A stretch of 28,857 nt of DNA from Alectoria sarmentosa (lineage: Eukaryota > Ascomycota > Lecanoromycetes > Lecanorales > Parmeliaceae), in the NCBI GenBank assembly GCA_009733775.1, contig WOGZ01000387.1:1-28857 (forward strand), in the 5' to 3' direction. The translations under genes and the position numbers were made by a program. The notes below the pieces were generated by a model. It ran no database searches. It saw nothing but the letters and a program-made list of their open reading frames with translations, and was not told where the DNA came from. Within the stretch, counting starts at the first letter, position 1. Every line of letters starts with the position of its first letter. Below, piece by piece: positions 20,380 through 28,390 of the stretch.

Positions 20380-21114
20380 ATGAAAATTCTGTCAGTCCAG
20401 GTCTCGGAGATGGCGTCGTGCCTCTTGCTCACGCTTCTGCCACCTGAGCTCCGCCTGAACATCTACAATTACATCCTAGTGCGTGCAGACCAGCCAGTAG
20501 AGCGAGGGAGGTCCTGGTCCTTGTCCGCCGAGCACGAGTCCAGAACAGCAATCCTTCAGACATGCCGCCAGATTTACGACGAAGCCTATCCAGTTCTTCT
20601 CTCCGCCAACACGTGGAAAATCCGCCCTCGTAGAGAGGACCATACGTGGCTGATCGGGTTAGGTCTGCAGGGTCAGAATACATTGCGCAAAATCATCCTT
20701 CAAAGTCTCGACTCAGATTACGGTATCGGTCCCGAGAGTTTCTATTTCGAGATGAGCAACACTCTCCCTAGCTGCGAACGATTGGAGCTCACCATCAAGA
20801 CGTCTACTGCGCAGCTTTCTTCGCACTACTTTGCAGGCACATTGAAATACATGCATGGATTTGCCAAGGCCACTATGGATGAGCTGTCAAACGAACTGTT
20901 CAGCTGTTCGCATCATGGAAATTTGCCCGGAGTATGGCCCAAGGATTTGATGGCACAGAGAGATAGAACTTGGAATGCACTTCTGGGCCAACTCATGTCG
21001 GCGTGTCCAGAAGACTGCGAGATGCACGTGGGCAGGCCGACCTCTCATACGAAGAGCACTGTACAATTGAGTCTTCTCAGCACCTGCTTCTACTGTCAAC
21101 AAAATATCTGGTAG
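20380..21114 (+). CDS. F-box-like (2EXR/DUF7730-type) protein
   Basis: Single exon, 244 aa from the first in-frame ATG (the frame is open a little further upstream but only from TTG). The N-terminal motif LLPPELRLNIYNYIL (19-33) followed by ILQTCRQIYDEAYPVLL (58 on) is the hallmark of the large Pezizomycotina family of F-box-like proteins with a 2EXR or DUF7730 domain. The rest (FYFEMSNTLPSCERLELTIK and beyond) fits the same family. F-box motifs recruit targets to SCF ubiquitin ligases, but for this fungal subfamily no substrate or Skp1 binding is established that I know of. Such genes are often lineage-specific and numerous. A cysteine pair near the end (CFYCQQ) may be incidental. Confidence 0.6.
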   Translation: MKILSVQVSEMASCLLLTLLPPELRLNIYNYILVRADQPVERGRSWSLSAEHESRTAILQTCRQIYDEAYPVLLSANTWKIRPRREDHTWLIGLGLQGQNTLRKIILQSLDSDYGIGPESFYFEMSNTLPSCERLELTIKTSTAQLSSHYFAGTLKYMHGFAKATMDELSNELFSCSHHGNLPGVWPKDLMAQRDRTWNALLGQLMSACPEDCEMHVGRPTSHTKSTVQLSLLSTCFYCQQNIW

Positions 21115-21574
21115 ACAGATAGCACGTTTCTCAACTCGCTGGTAGGTGAGACAATATAGCTTAGCTTATGCATAGAAGGAGCTATAGATCCTACCAAGTC
21201 CTGCTGGGGAAAATGGTCGGAAAAGCGGTAATCTTAATAGCTCTCATGCTTCCATTTTCTCACACTGGTATAGCATAAACAAGGAATGAATGACGAACAT
21301 GTCAAAGGAGACTGGAAAGAATCTTCAACACGAGGAAAAAAAACTCCCCTTTACCGAAGAGGAGAGGTCTTGAGTATTCATTCCGTTCCATTAGTGACTC
21401 TTTCTTAGACTACGCCTTGACTGAAATCTCAGACTCTTCCACGTCTACATCAGGAGAATGTATTATCTTCCAAAATTCCGTCCATCCAGATTTCCTTCCT
21501 ATGCATGAATTCTATCCAATCCTCCTCACTATTTCAGCCACCCTCAGCGCTGTGGTTTAAATGGTGTTATAATC
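21115..21574. other. Intergenic region, no gene seen
   Basis: 460 bases between the F-box-like gene and the decayed small gene. It is mostly A/T-moderate, with no open frame or repeat worth naming. Confidence 0.5.
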
Positions 21575-22073
21575 ATGCCAGTGGAAGGCGATGTTGATCC
21601 CGAAGTCAAAGATTTCCTCACATCTCGAATGTATTAAGTTCTCTTTTTGAATACATTGGTTTTACTTCGCGAAACATCAACGCCCTCGCCGGACAAAAAA
21701 AAGAAAAAAGATAAGGTAGCATCGATATATACAACGATCTTACTCTCCATCGCTGCTCCCCCATCACGCACCCTGCAGTCCGCCGAACACACCACTCGAT
21801 ATACGTCCCCGATCAACACCATCTACCAGCAACCGATCGAAGGTCATCTCTCCTTAGCACCCGACAACGCCGTAGCCCAACTATCCACCACCGCCCCACC
21901 CCAGCAAACCAATAAAACCTCTCTCTCAAAATTCATCCTTAATGAGAAAATCAGCTCAGACCCCCAACGCGAGCCCTCAAAATCTCAGCCAAGCAATTCT
22001 CGCACGTGGACACGATTTCAAGCACTACTTGAAATTCGATACCGATCCCCTTATCGGTGATTTATATGTATAG
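21575..22073 (+). pseudogene. Candidate small spliced gene with two in-frame stops
   Basis: ATG at 21575 opens MPVEGDVDPEVKDFLTSR. A candidate intron follows (21631-21778, GTATTA..CTGCAG). The second exon then continues in the matching phase through a Pro/Ser-rich stretch to a coherent end, ILARGHDFKHYLKFDTDPL and a final LYV, with the stop at 22071-22073. Within exon 2 the frame is broken by TAG at 21855 and 21873, each one C-to-T change from CAG. A 36-nt segment with GT..AG ends (21843-21878 approx.) would remove both, but it is shorter than normal fungal introns. So this is either a recently broken gene or one with an unusual splice. I do not recognise the family. Confidence 0.35.
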
Positions 22074-22429
22074 GGTGGTGTCACTTACAACCATTACTCC
22101 GGCCATTCATTCATTCGTTTGTTTTTTAGAGTCGATGCGTGAGAGCTACTCACTCATGAGTAATCGCTTAGTATTTCTATCTCTATCAAGAGGATGCGGT
22201 GGGGTGACAGCTGAGTGTGAAGAGATTCCCTCGTGAATGACAAGAAGACGGTCGATCAGGACTACATAGAGCCATGCTAATAAAAACTTTGGCCAGCCAC
22301 GGCAGACCAATTAACCTCTCTGATTTCAGAGGAATGAGTCGATGGATGGCTAGAGATTATCTATCTCCAGGGGGCGGTTGGAGGAGGCTTCATGAGGGCG
22401 TGTGGCTGGCTTGGGTGGGAGAGGGCCCA

Positions 22430-22465
<36 letters not shown>

Positions 22466-22483
22466 GGGGGGGGGGGGGGGGGG
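22430..22483 (+). repeat. 54-nt poly-G tract with one T
   Basis: 35 consecutive G, one T at 22465, then 18 G. Such a long homopolymer is rare and prone to slippage and to sequencing or assembly error, so its true length is doubtful. It can form G-quadruplexes. Confidence 0.9.
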
Positions 22484-22500
22484 TTGGTTGGTTGGGCTGG

Positions 22501-22559
22501 TTGGTGTAGGGAGATGGTTGGTTGGTTAGTGTAGAGAGATGGTTGGTGTAGAGAGATGG
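22501..22559 (+). repeat. Three copies of a 17-bp unit after the poly-G tract
   Basis: TTGGTGTAGGGAGATGG (22501-22517), TTAGTGTAGAGAGATGG (22526-22542) and TTGGTGTAGAGAGATGG (22543-22559). The last two abut. Short TTGG repeats fill the gap before them. Confidence 0.85.
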
Positions 22560-22780
22560 GATGGTGGGAGGGGTGTTGCGAGGAAGGTAATTAGTAAGGT
22601 AATTTGCCCCGCTTGAACGCCGAGTGGAGCCGGCCAGTGACCCTGGAAAAGAGCCCTTATCCCTCCCCCCCCCCCCTTCTCCTCCCTCTGGTTTAACCCA
22701 TTGTTGGTGGCAAAATGCTTTATGAATCAGGTGGGGCTCCGGGGCTGACTTTCCGAGCGTCCTTTTGTGTGTTTATTAGT

Positions 22781-22804
22781 CAGGAGCATGCCCGCATGCT
22801 CCTG
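22781..22804. repeat. Perfect 11-bp inverted repeat
   Basis: CAGGAGCATGC, a 2-base spacer CC, then GCATGCTCCTG. It could be a dimeric regulator site or a cruciform-forming palindrome. No T-run follows, and no gene start lies close by. Confidence 0.8.
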
Positions 22805-22909
22805 TTTCCTTACCCTAAATTATGGTCTTTAAAGTAGTGATCTTCAGAATAGATCAGCTAGTTTCGAATAGAGCGTAGTCTGTTTCACATGACTAGAGGG
22901 GAGAGGGCA

Positions 22910-22931
22910 GGGGGTTGGGTTGGGTTGGGGG
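22910..22931 (+). repeat. Perfect G-quadruplex motif (telomere-like TTGGG repeats)
   Basis: Four G-runs of at least three, each separated by TT (GGGGG TT GGG TT GGG TT GGGGG). This is an ideal quadruplex former that resembles degenerate telomeric DNA but lacks the TTAGGG unit. Confidence 0.85.
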
Positions 22932-23595
22932 TTTGGAAAGGGGGCGCCGGGAAGGGGGGGGGGATGGTTGGAGTGGGAGGTGCAGATGTTGCGGTTCGGG
23001 TGGGATTTGGAGGTTTTTTTTTCGGGGTTGAGGTCTTGGCATCGTGGCAGAATTGCCTGGGTGAGGGATTCTATACATAGTGGTCGAATTGAGGTTCTTA
23101 CTATGGACCCTTTAGTTGTCGTGAAGCTGTCAGTCCGATACGAGGAGAGTGTGGAGCTCGGTCTGGCCTTGGAATCTTAGAGTAGTTTGCAGTCAGAAGG
23201 CAAATTGAGCGAAGCTGTGCGTGGCAGGTTGAGAAAGGGTGTTGACCCAGTTTTAATGGTTCGCTTGAAAGCATCGCAGCTTTTTTAAATCTGAGGGTGA
23301 GTTCAAGGCTTGAAGTTCATGTCTGATCCGCACGCTTGACGCTTTACCATATAGATGCAATGACGCAGAAGGGGAGGGGTATTCGAAGGAAGTCGATTCC
23401 AGATGATCCCGGCATGATTCTCTCGCATGCTGTACTTTTTGAGCTGAATGCGCCTCACAACACCATCGCACAGTAACGCACGGCATGATTTCTTAGCATG
23501 GATATACTCCTGATCTGAAATCCACCTAATTTAAAACGCCATCTGACAGTGACCGTATCCCCGGCTTGCTCTCCTTTCTTTCCTGGATTTCTCAA

Positions 23596-25590
23596 CTACT
23601 TCTCCATCTTCTGCAGGTACCTCCCCAGCGCCATCATGGGGAAGTAGTGCGGGTAATACGAGTAGCCCAGGTAGAAGAAGTTCGGGAATCCAGTGCCGGT
23701 GTACTCCGTCTCCGGCCAAGTCGCTCCGCTCCCCCTCCTCTTCGTCTGCGTCGACACCAAGTATGCGATGCTCTTGCTCACAGCTTCGTCGCTATTTGGC
23801 AGATGGGCCAGCAGCGCCATGGCTCCCCATGCGGTCTGCGATGCCGTCGATTTGCCGTGGCCGGCCAAGGTGGGGTCTTTGTAGCTATCCAGGACTTCGC
23901 CGAAGCCGCCGTCGGTGTTCTGGACCAATTTGAGCCACCTGATCGCTGAACTCATCATAATCGGTACCAAGGGATTGCTGCCGGAGTGGTAGGCGAGGCC
24001 GCAGACCGCGTTGCTGGTTCCGTAGATGTAGTTGGAGCCCCAGCGTCCATACCAAGATCCGTTTCGCTCCTGGGTGGAGGCGAGGTACTTGATCCCGCCA
24101 TGGCATGCGAGATCGACTTTTTTCAAGAGATCTCCGGGTACTTTGACCTTCTCCGAGGTCTTACGCAAGAGACCAAAGGCTTCTAGGATACGACCGGTTA
24201 CGTCAGCGCTTGATGGGTCGAGGAGCGAATCCATGTCGGAGAAGGGGATCTTGTTCAGGAAGAGCTTGTTGTTCTCGTAGTCGAAGGCGGCCCATCCTCC
24301 ATCTTTGTTCTGCATCCCGAGGCTCCATTCGACTGCTCTGATGAGGTGGGTTGATGAGGCGGAGCTGAAGTCTTGCTTGAGGAAGGCGAGGATGACGGCA
24401 GCGGTGTCGTCCACGTCGGGATACCAGGTGTTGTAATACTCGAAGCTGAAACCACCGGGTGTGATGCTAGGCTGGTAGATTCTCCAGTCTCCCTCTGGCC
24501 CAAGCAGCTGGTGATCTTTGATCCAGTTGATTGCCTTGACAAGGCGGCTATTGTTGCCGCAGAGCCTGGCGTCGCAAATCCCGGCGTCGCAAAGCCCGGC
24601 GTCACAAAGCGCAATGCTCATCAAGACTGTATCCCACACTGGTGACACACATGCCTGGATCCGCTTTCCACCTGCACTGTCTTGCCATGCAAAACGTTCC
24701 ACGGCTTTCAACCCGCGAACAATGCAGCTTTCTGTCATGCTGAAGCCTTCCAACCTCAGAGCGAGAAGCCCAACATGCATTGGCGGAAAGATCCCAGCCC
24801 AGTCGCCGGCCGCTTCCTGGTGCTCGAGGATCCATTTTACGCATTGAAGTCTTGCGTATCCACGAAACGGAAAATAGCGGAGGCCACCAAGCTGAAAGAT
24901 GATATTGTCAATGACACTGAACAATAGTGCAACTCTATTCGTCTTCAATGTGTTCAAAATGGGTCCCGTGTATGGCACCAACTTGTCCCTAGGATTGCAC
25001 CATAGCTCGTCCAGAAAGTTATTGTTGGCAGATTTGCCGTTGGGCAACTCATAGACAGGCTGGTGATGGCTGATGATGAGGAGAGGAATAACGGTGCTAC
25101 GAGCCCATGAGGAGAGGCTGTAGATGCTGATGGGAGCCCAAGAGGGCATTAGGATTAGCTCAACTGTCAGCTCCGGCACTGCTTTCCATGGAAATAGACC
25201 GAAAGTTGCGAGATAGATCCGTGTGAAAATGCGCACTTTGGCAACTCCGCCGACAGCCTTCACAAAAGAGCAGGCTTGCAGCATTGCTGGTGTTTCAGAG
25301 GAGACACCGAGAATCTTGAGAGCGAGGTAGGCTTCCGTAGTTGTGGAGACGTCGCCAGGGTAGCCAGGCGCGATGCCCCATGATCCGTCAGGGTTTTGGC
25401 CTGACAGGAGCCAATTGCAGAGAGCTTCGCGGTCACGGTCGAGGGACTTCTGAAGACCAAGAGCTTGATAGAGCATGACGTACTCCGCCGTGATTGTTGC
25501 ATTAGTTTTCAGCTCGCCGCACCAATGGCCGTCATCGTGGACGTCGTCCCTGGCGTAGTGGGAGGCAAGCTTTAAAGCATTACTGGCCAT
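23596..25590 (-). CDS. Squalene-hopene-type class II triterpene cyclase
   Basis: Single exon, 664 aa, the normal size of squalene-hopene cyclases. ATG at 25590 starts just before HWCGELKTNATITAEYV, the usual N-terminus. The catalytic acid motif DxDD is DVDD at 392-395 (YPDVDDTAAV). QW-type repeats are seen at 65-72 (QNPDGSWG), 427-433, 507-513 (QERNGSW) and 557-564 (QNTDGGFGE). The C-terminal block STASQTAWGAMALL and GTGFPNFFYLGYSYYPHYFPMMALG is typical. These enzymes protonate squalene and cyclise it to hopene-type pentacycles without epoxidation, as membrane-bound monotopic proteins. Eukaryotic sterol cyclases use a different motif (DCTAE), so this is the bacterial type, which fungi are thought to have gained by transfer. 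Odd feature: an in-frame LCDAG repeat at ~328-344. The product cannot be predicted. Divergent from the P450. Confidence 0.95.
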   Translation of the reverse strand: MASNALKLASHYARDDVHDDGHWCGELKTNATITAEYVMLYQALGLQKSLDRDREALCNWLLSGQNPDGSWGIAPGYPGDVSTTTEAYLALKILGVSSETPAMLQACSFVKAVGGVAKVRIFTRIYLATFGLFPWKAVPELTVELILMPSWAPISIYSLSSWARSTVIPLLIISHHQPVYELPNGKSANNNFLDELWCNPRDKLVPYTGPILNTLKTNRVALLFSVIDNIIFQLGGLRYFPFRGYARLQCVKWILEHQEAAGDWAGIFPPMHVGLLALRLEGFSMTESCIVRGLKAVERFAWQDSAGGKRIQACVSPVWDTVLMSIALCDAGLCDAGICDARLCGNNSRLVKAINWIKDHQLLGPEGDWRIYQPSITPGGFSFEYYNTWYPDVDDTAAVILAFLKQDFSSASSTHLIRAVEWSLGMQNKDGGWAAFDYENNKLFLNKIPFSDMDSLLDPSSADVTGRILEAFGLLRKTSEKVKVPGDLLKKVDLACHGGIKYLASTQERNGSWYGRWGSNYIYGTSNAVCGLAYHSGSNPLVPIMMSSAIRWLKLVQNTDGGFGEVLDSYKDPTLAGHGKSTASQTAWGAMALLAHLPNSDEAVSKSIAYLVSTQTKRRGSGATWPETEYTGTGFPNFFYLGYSYYPHYFPMMALGRYLQKMEK
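24566..24610. repeat. In-frame 15-bp tandem repeat (x3) inside the cyclase gene
   Basis: Plus-strand units CTGGCGTCGCAAATC, CCGGCGTCGCAAAGC and CCGGCGTCACAAAGC encode (on minus) repeats of ALCDAG-type pentapeptides at residues ~328-342. In related cyclases the stretch after SPVWDT..IAL reads once through a single D-A-G-L. The copies expand a surface loop between conserved segments without breaking the frame. Confidence 0.9.
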
Positions 25591-25999
25591 GGTTTGCTTT
25601 TGATACCGTTAATGGCGCGGAGGAGAAGAGATCACTACCTCTACGCTGGACAAATTTGAGAAATGTGGTAGACACAAGTTGTGCCGGAGAATGGAGCTGG
25701 TGCCGTCAGTAATGTGAATGAGGGGACAGTTGGCCATAATTCTAGAAGTAGTCGACAAATTGTGCCTGAAGAAGGCGGTGTGGCGCTGTCGGTAGTGCGT
25801 AGAGTCTCATAGTCCTGCGGGTTCACTGCCCAATCGGCCGGCTATTTGCGCTAGTACCTAGACACTCAAGACGTGACTTCCTTCACATGGTTTTGGCATT
25901 GAGTTACCTCGGCTTTAGCAACTCCTATGAGCTTTGAATATTCAAGCGTGATTCTTCCTAATCACTCCCCAAAAACGTACTCTGGGCAGGTTCACCACC
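25591..25999. promoter_or_regulatory. Bidirectional promoter of cyclase and P450
   Basis: 409 bases between the two start codons, so both genes probably share regulatory sites. It contains two imperfect 46-base direct copies (25671-25716 and 25754-25799). They share the cores TTGTGCC and GTCrGTArTG, and many differences are transitions. No TATA box is obvious. The P450 start has the ideal context CACCATGG. Confidence 0.55.
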
Positions 26000-27937
26000 A
26001 TGGAGACCCCTTCCAGCTTTGGCATCATCCTAGTTTCGGCGATTTTCTTCATGTGCCTCGCCCACTCAAATATCGTGATAAGCAAAGTGCCGCAGTCAGT
26101 GCCTTGGGTCGGACTCCGTAAAGAGGTCTTATCAAAGACAAGAGCTTGCATTCGCGAAATGACCGCTGGATTGCGCACTCTTAGGATTGGCTACAATCAA
26201 GTTGCTGAACCCTTTCTGTTCATCCTGGCATGACTGATAGCCTCTGCCCGTAGTTCAATAGAAATGGCTTACCTTGTGTGATCCCGGATCCTGGATTTCG
26301 CCCCATCGTTATGGTACCACAAGAGCACCTTGTCTGGGTGAGCGATAAGCCTGACAATGTGTTGTCAGCTCGTATGACACAGGTACGCTTTTTCTCTGCT
26401 ATCATAGTCAGGCATGTCCCCATTCCGGGAGTTGATGCTGTGTGCTCGACAAGGTTCTGTCCTAGTTAAATTTGGAGCCTTGAGGAAGACACACTAATGC
26501 CAGAATTGACGCAGGTGGGAAGATTTGCAATCAACTACCTATGCCCTGGCTTAGACTTCGATCATGACGCCTTCATGATGGGTGCCGTGCGCAAAGACGT
26601 CACTCGCAACCTTGGTCGAATGCAACCAGCTATAATCGAAGACATCCGCAACACCATCGACAACGCAATGGGCCTAGACAGGGAATCCTGGAGAGAAGTG
26701 TGCATCACAAAGGCCATGGAAGATGTGGTATTAAGATCCACCAGCCGCGTCCTTGTTGGCTCGCCTCTCTGCCACAACGAGGAGTATCTCCAGTACACGA
26801 TCGCTTTCGCAACCTGGTTGGGTGGCGGTGCTATCGTTGTAGGACAGTATATGCCATGGATAATGAAGCCTTTCTTCGGGTACCTTGGGGCTTTGCCGGT
26901 CTATTACTACAAGCAGAAGGCATTAAAGCACCTGCTGCCAGTGATTCGAGAACGTATAAGCAACATGAAACACAAGAGAGCTGATCCAACGTTCGAGTTT
27001 GAAGAGCCGAAGGATCTCATCACTTGGATGACTCAAGCTGTGTTGGACAGCCCTGAGACCAGAAATAGCCCCCCGGAGTTCCTTGGGACCCGCATACTGT
27101 TCTTTGTAAGTAATACAGATACCTCTTATAGATCCAGCTCGCGCGAGGCCCAAATTTTGCTCTTCACAACGAAAGCTAATCTTTCAAGTTAGACACTCGG
27201 CGCAGTCCATACCACGATCATGACGGCGACCAACACCCTGCTCGACCTCGTGAGCTCGGATCCCGATGCCAGGTTCTGGGAGCAGCTCCGTGAAGAGGCC
27301 GCCGGGGTCTTCAATATGGCTGATGACTGGACCAACCCCGCCTCTCTCCCCAGGCTCCCGCTCGCAGACAGCACCATCCGCGAGAGCCTCCGCGAGAATC
27401 CAATGCTTACACGAGTCATTCTCCGCGAAGTCATGCCGAAGGAGGGGGTCATGTTGCCAAGTGGACATCATATCCCCAAAGGCGCGTGGATAGGCGCTGG
27501 GACTGTTGATTTGCACCACGATGATCGCTTCTACCCCGAGCCGGGGAAATACGATCCGTTTCGCTTTGCCACAAAGCACGATGAGAAGCCTGCAGGGGTC
27601 AACAGGGAGACCTTGACCGACAAAGCTTCCATCTACCGCAAGAATCAGGGTCTGGCGACTGTGAGCGATATTTTTCTAGCTTTTGGCTATGGGAAGCATG
27701 CTTGGTATGTTGTGAACATCGTCGACGGGCTTCGTTCTCTGTGTTGGACGAGTACTGATAGCCGGCAGTCCTGGTCGTTGGCTTGTAGCTCATCAGCTGA
27801 AACTGATGCTCGCCTACGTCACCTTGAATTACGATATCCAGTATATGGCCCAGCGTCCTGTAAATCAAGTCTTTGGAGACAGCATCATTCCTTCCCCTAC
27901 CACTACGATGATGGTTCGCAGGAGAAAGGACACTTGA
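26000..27937 (+). CDS. Cytochrome P450 monooxygenase
   Basis: Five exons, 26000-26200, 26254-26382, 26515-27105, 27193-27704 and 27769-27937, encode 533 aa. An N-terminal membrane anchor (FGIILVSAIFFMCLAH) places it on the ER. The I-helix reads GAVHTT (310-315), the K-helix ExxR is ESLR (371-374), and the PERF region is FYPEPGKYDPFRF. The heme loop FGYGKHACPGR has the axial Cys478 encoded by a codon split across intron 4 (TG|T). The HTT-type I-helix and overall pattern resemble fungal P450s that oxidise terpenoids, such as the ent-kaurene-oxidase-like group. It probably oxidises the product of the divergent cyclase (inference from position). Intron 1 has a weak donor (GTTGCT) and intron 2 is long (132 nt), so those joins are less sure; both keep the frame and the homologous order. 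Confidence 0.9.
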
Positions 27938-28390
27938 GGGATATCATTCATAGCAACTCGTCGCTGCCAATTGTAGGATGCTGGGTACCGTACCGACATC
28001 ATTGCTAGAGTCGCTTCGAACTGATCATCTCTCCCACAACCTAAACAGGCATGTGGCCAGCGAAGCAGTAGGGATGAAATCCGCATTTCCAGAATGTTGA
28101 CAAAACCAAAGAATGCAGATAGATAAAACAATCGGACAACACTTTGAAGGAATTTGGTGAATCTTTCTGCTCATATCATACTCAAACAGCAGTAATTCAT
28201 GCTCCTCTAGGGTCTGCAGCTTATGTGTTGCTAGGATTTGTTCGCAATGTATGACAGATGTTCTGGAAATACAAGTTCGCTTGTATGAGCGTGGGTGTAC
28301 GTGGTCTTTGGAGGAGTCCCTTTTACTCAGATGAGGAGATAAAAAGAGGTTACACTTCACCTGGCTGGCCTGTTGTGGCTGGAGCTGGCT
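27938..28390. other. 3' flank of the P450, no gene seen
   Basis: About 450 bases of ordinary composition. Minus-strand frames here begin at non-ATG codons and have no recognisable content. At the right edge CTGGCTGGC occurs twice (28361 and ~28386), exactly where composition switches to A/T. Confidence 0.5.

Larger units (their letters stand above)
22074..23595. other. G-rich low-complexity intergenic region
   Basis: About 1.5 kb without a supported gene. It holds the poly-G tract (22430-22483), a TTGG-rich tail with a 17-bp unit in three copies, a C run (~22663-22676), an 11-bp perfect palindrome (22781-22804) and a G-quadruplex motif (22910-22931). Short frames such as 23253-23486 (minus) lack any recognisable content. 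The last ~100 bases are 3' flank of the cyclase gene. Confidence 0.6.

Noticed and set aside
22274..22534. Plus-strand frame across the poly-G tract encoding poly-glycine
   Set aside because: The frame exists only because GGG repeats have no stop; the start lacks support and there is no conserved flank.
23253..23486. 77-codon minus-strand frame downstream of the cyclase
   Set aside because: No family resemblance; composition like intergenic DNA.
28025..28360. 111-codon minus-strand frame near the right end
   Set aside because: It begins at GTG, not ATG, and has no recognisable domain.
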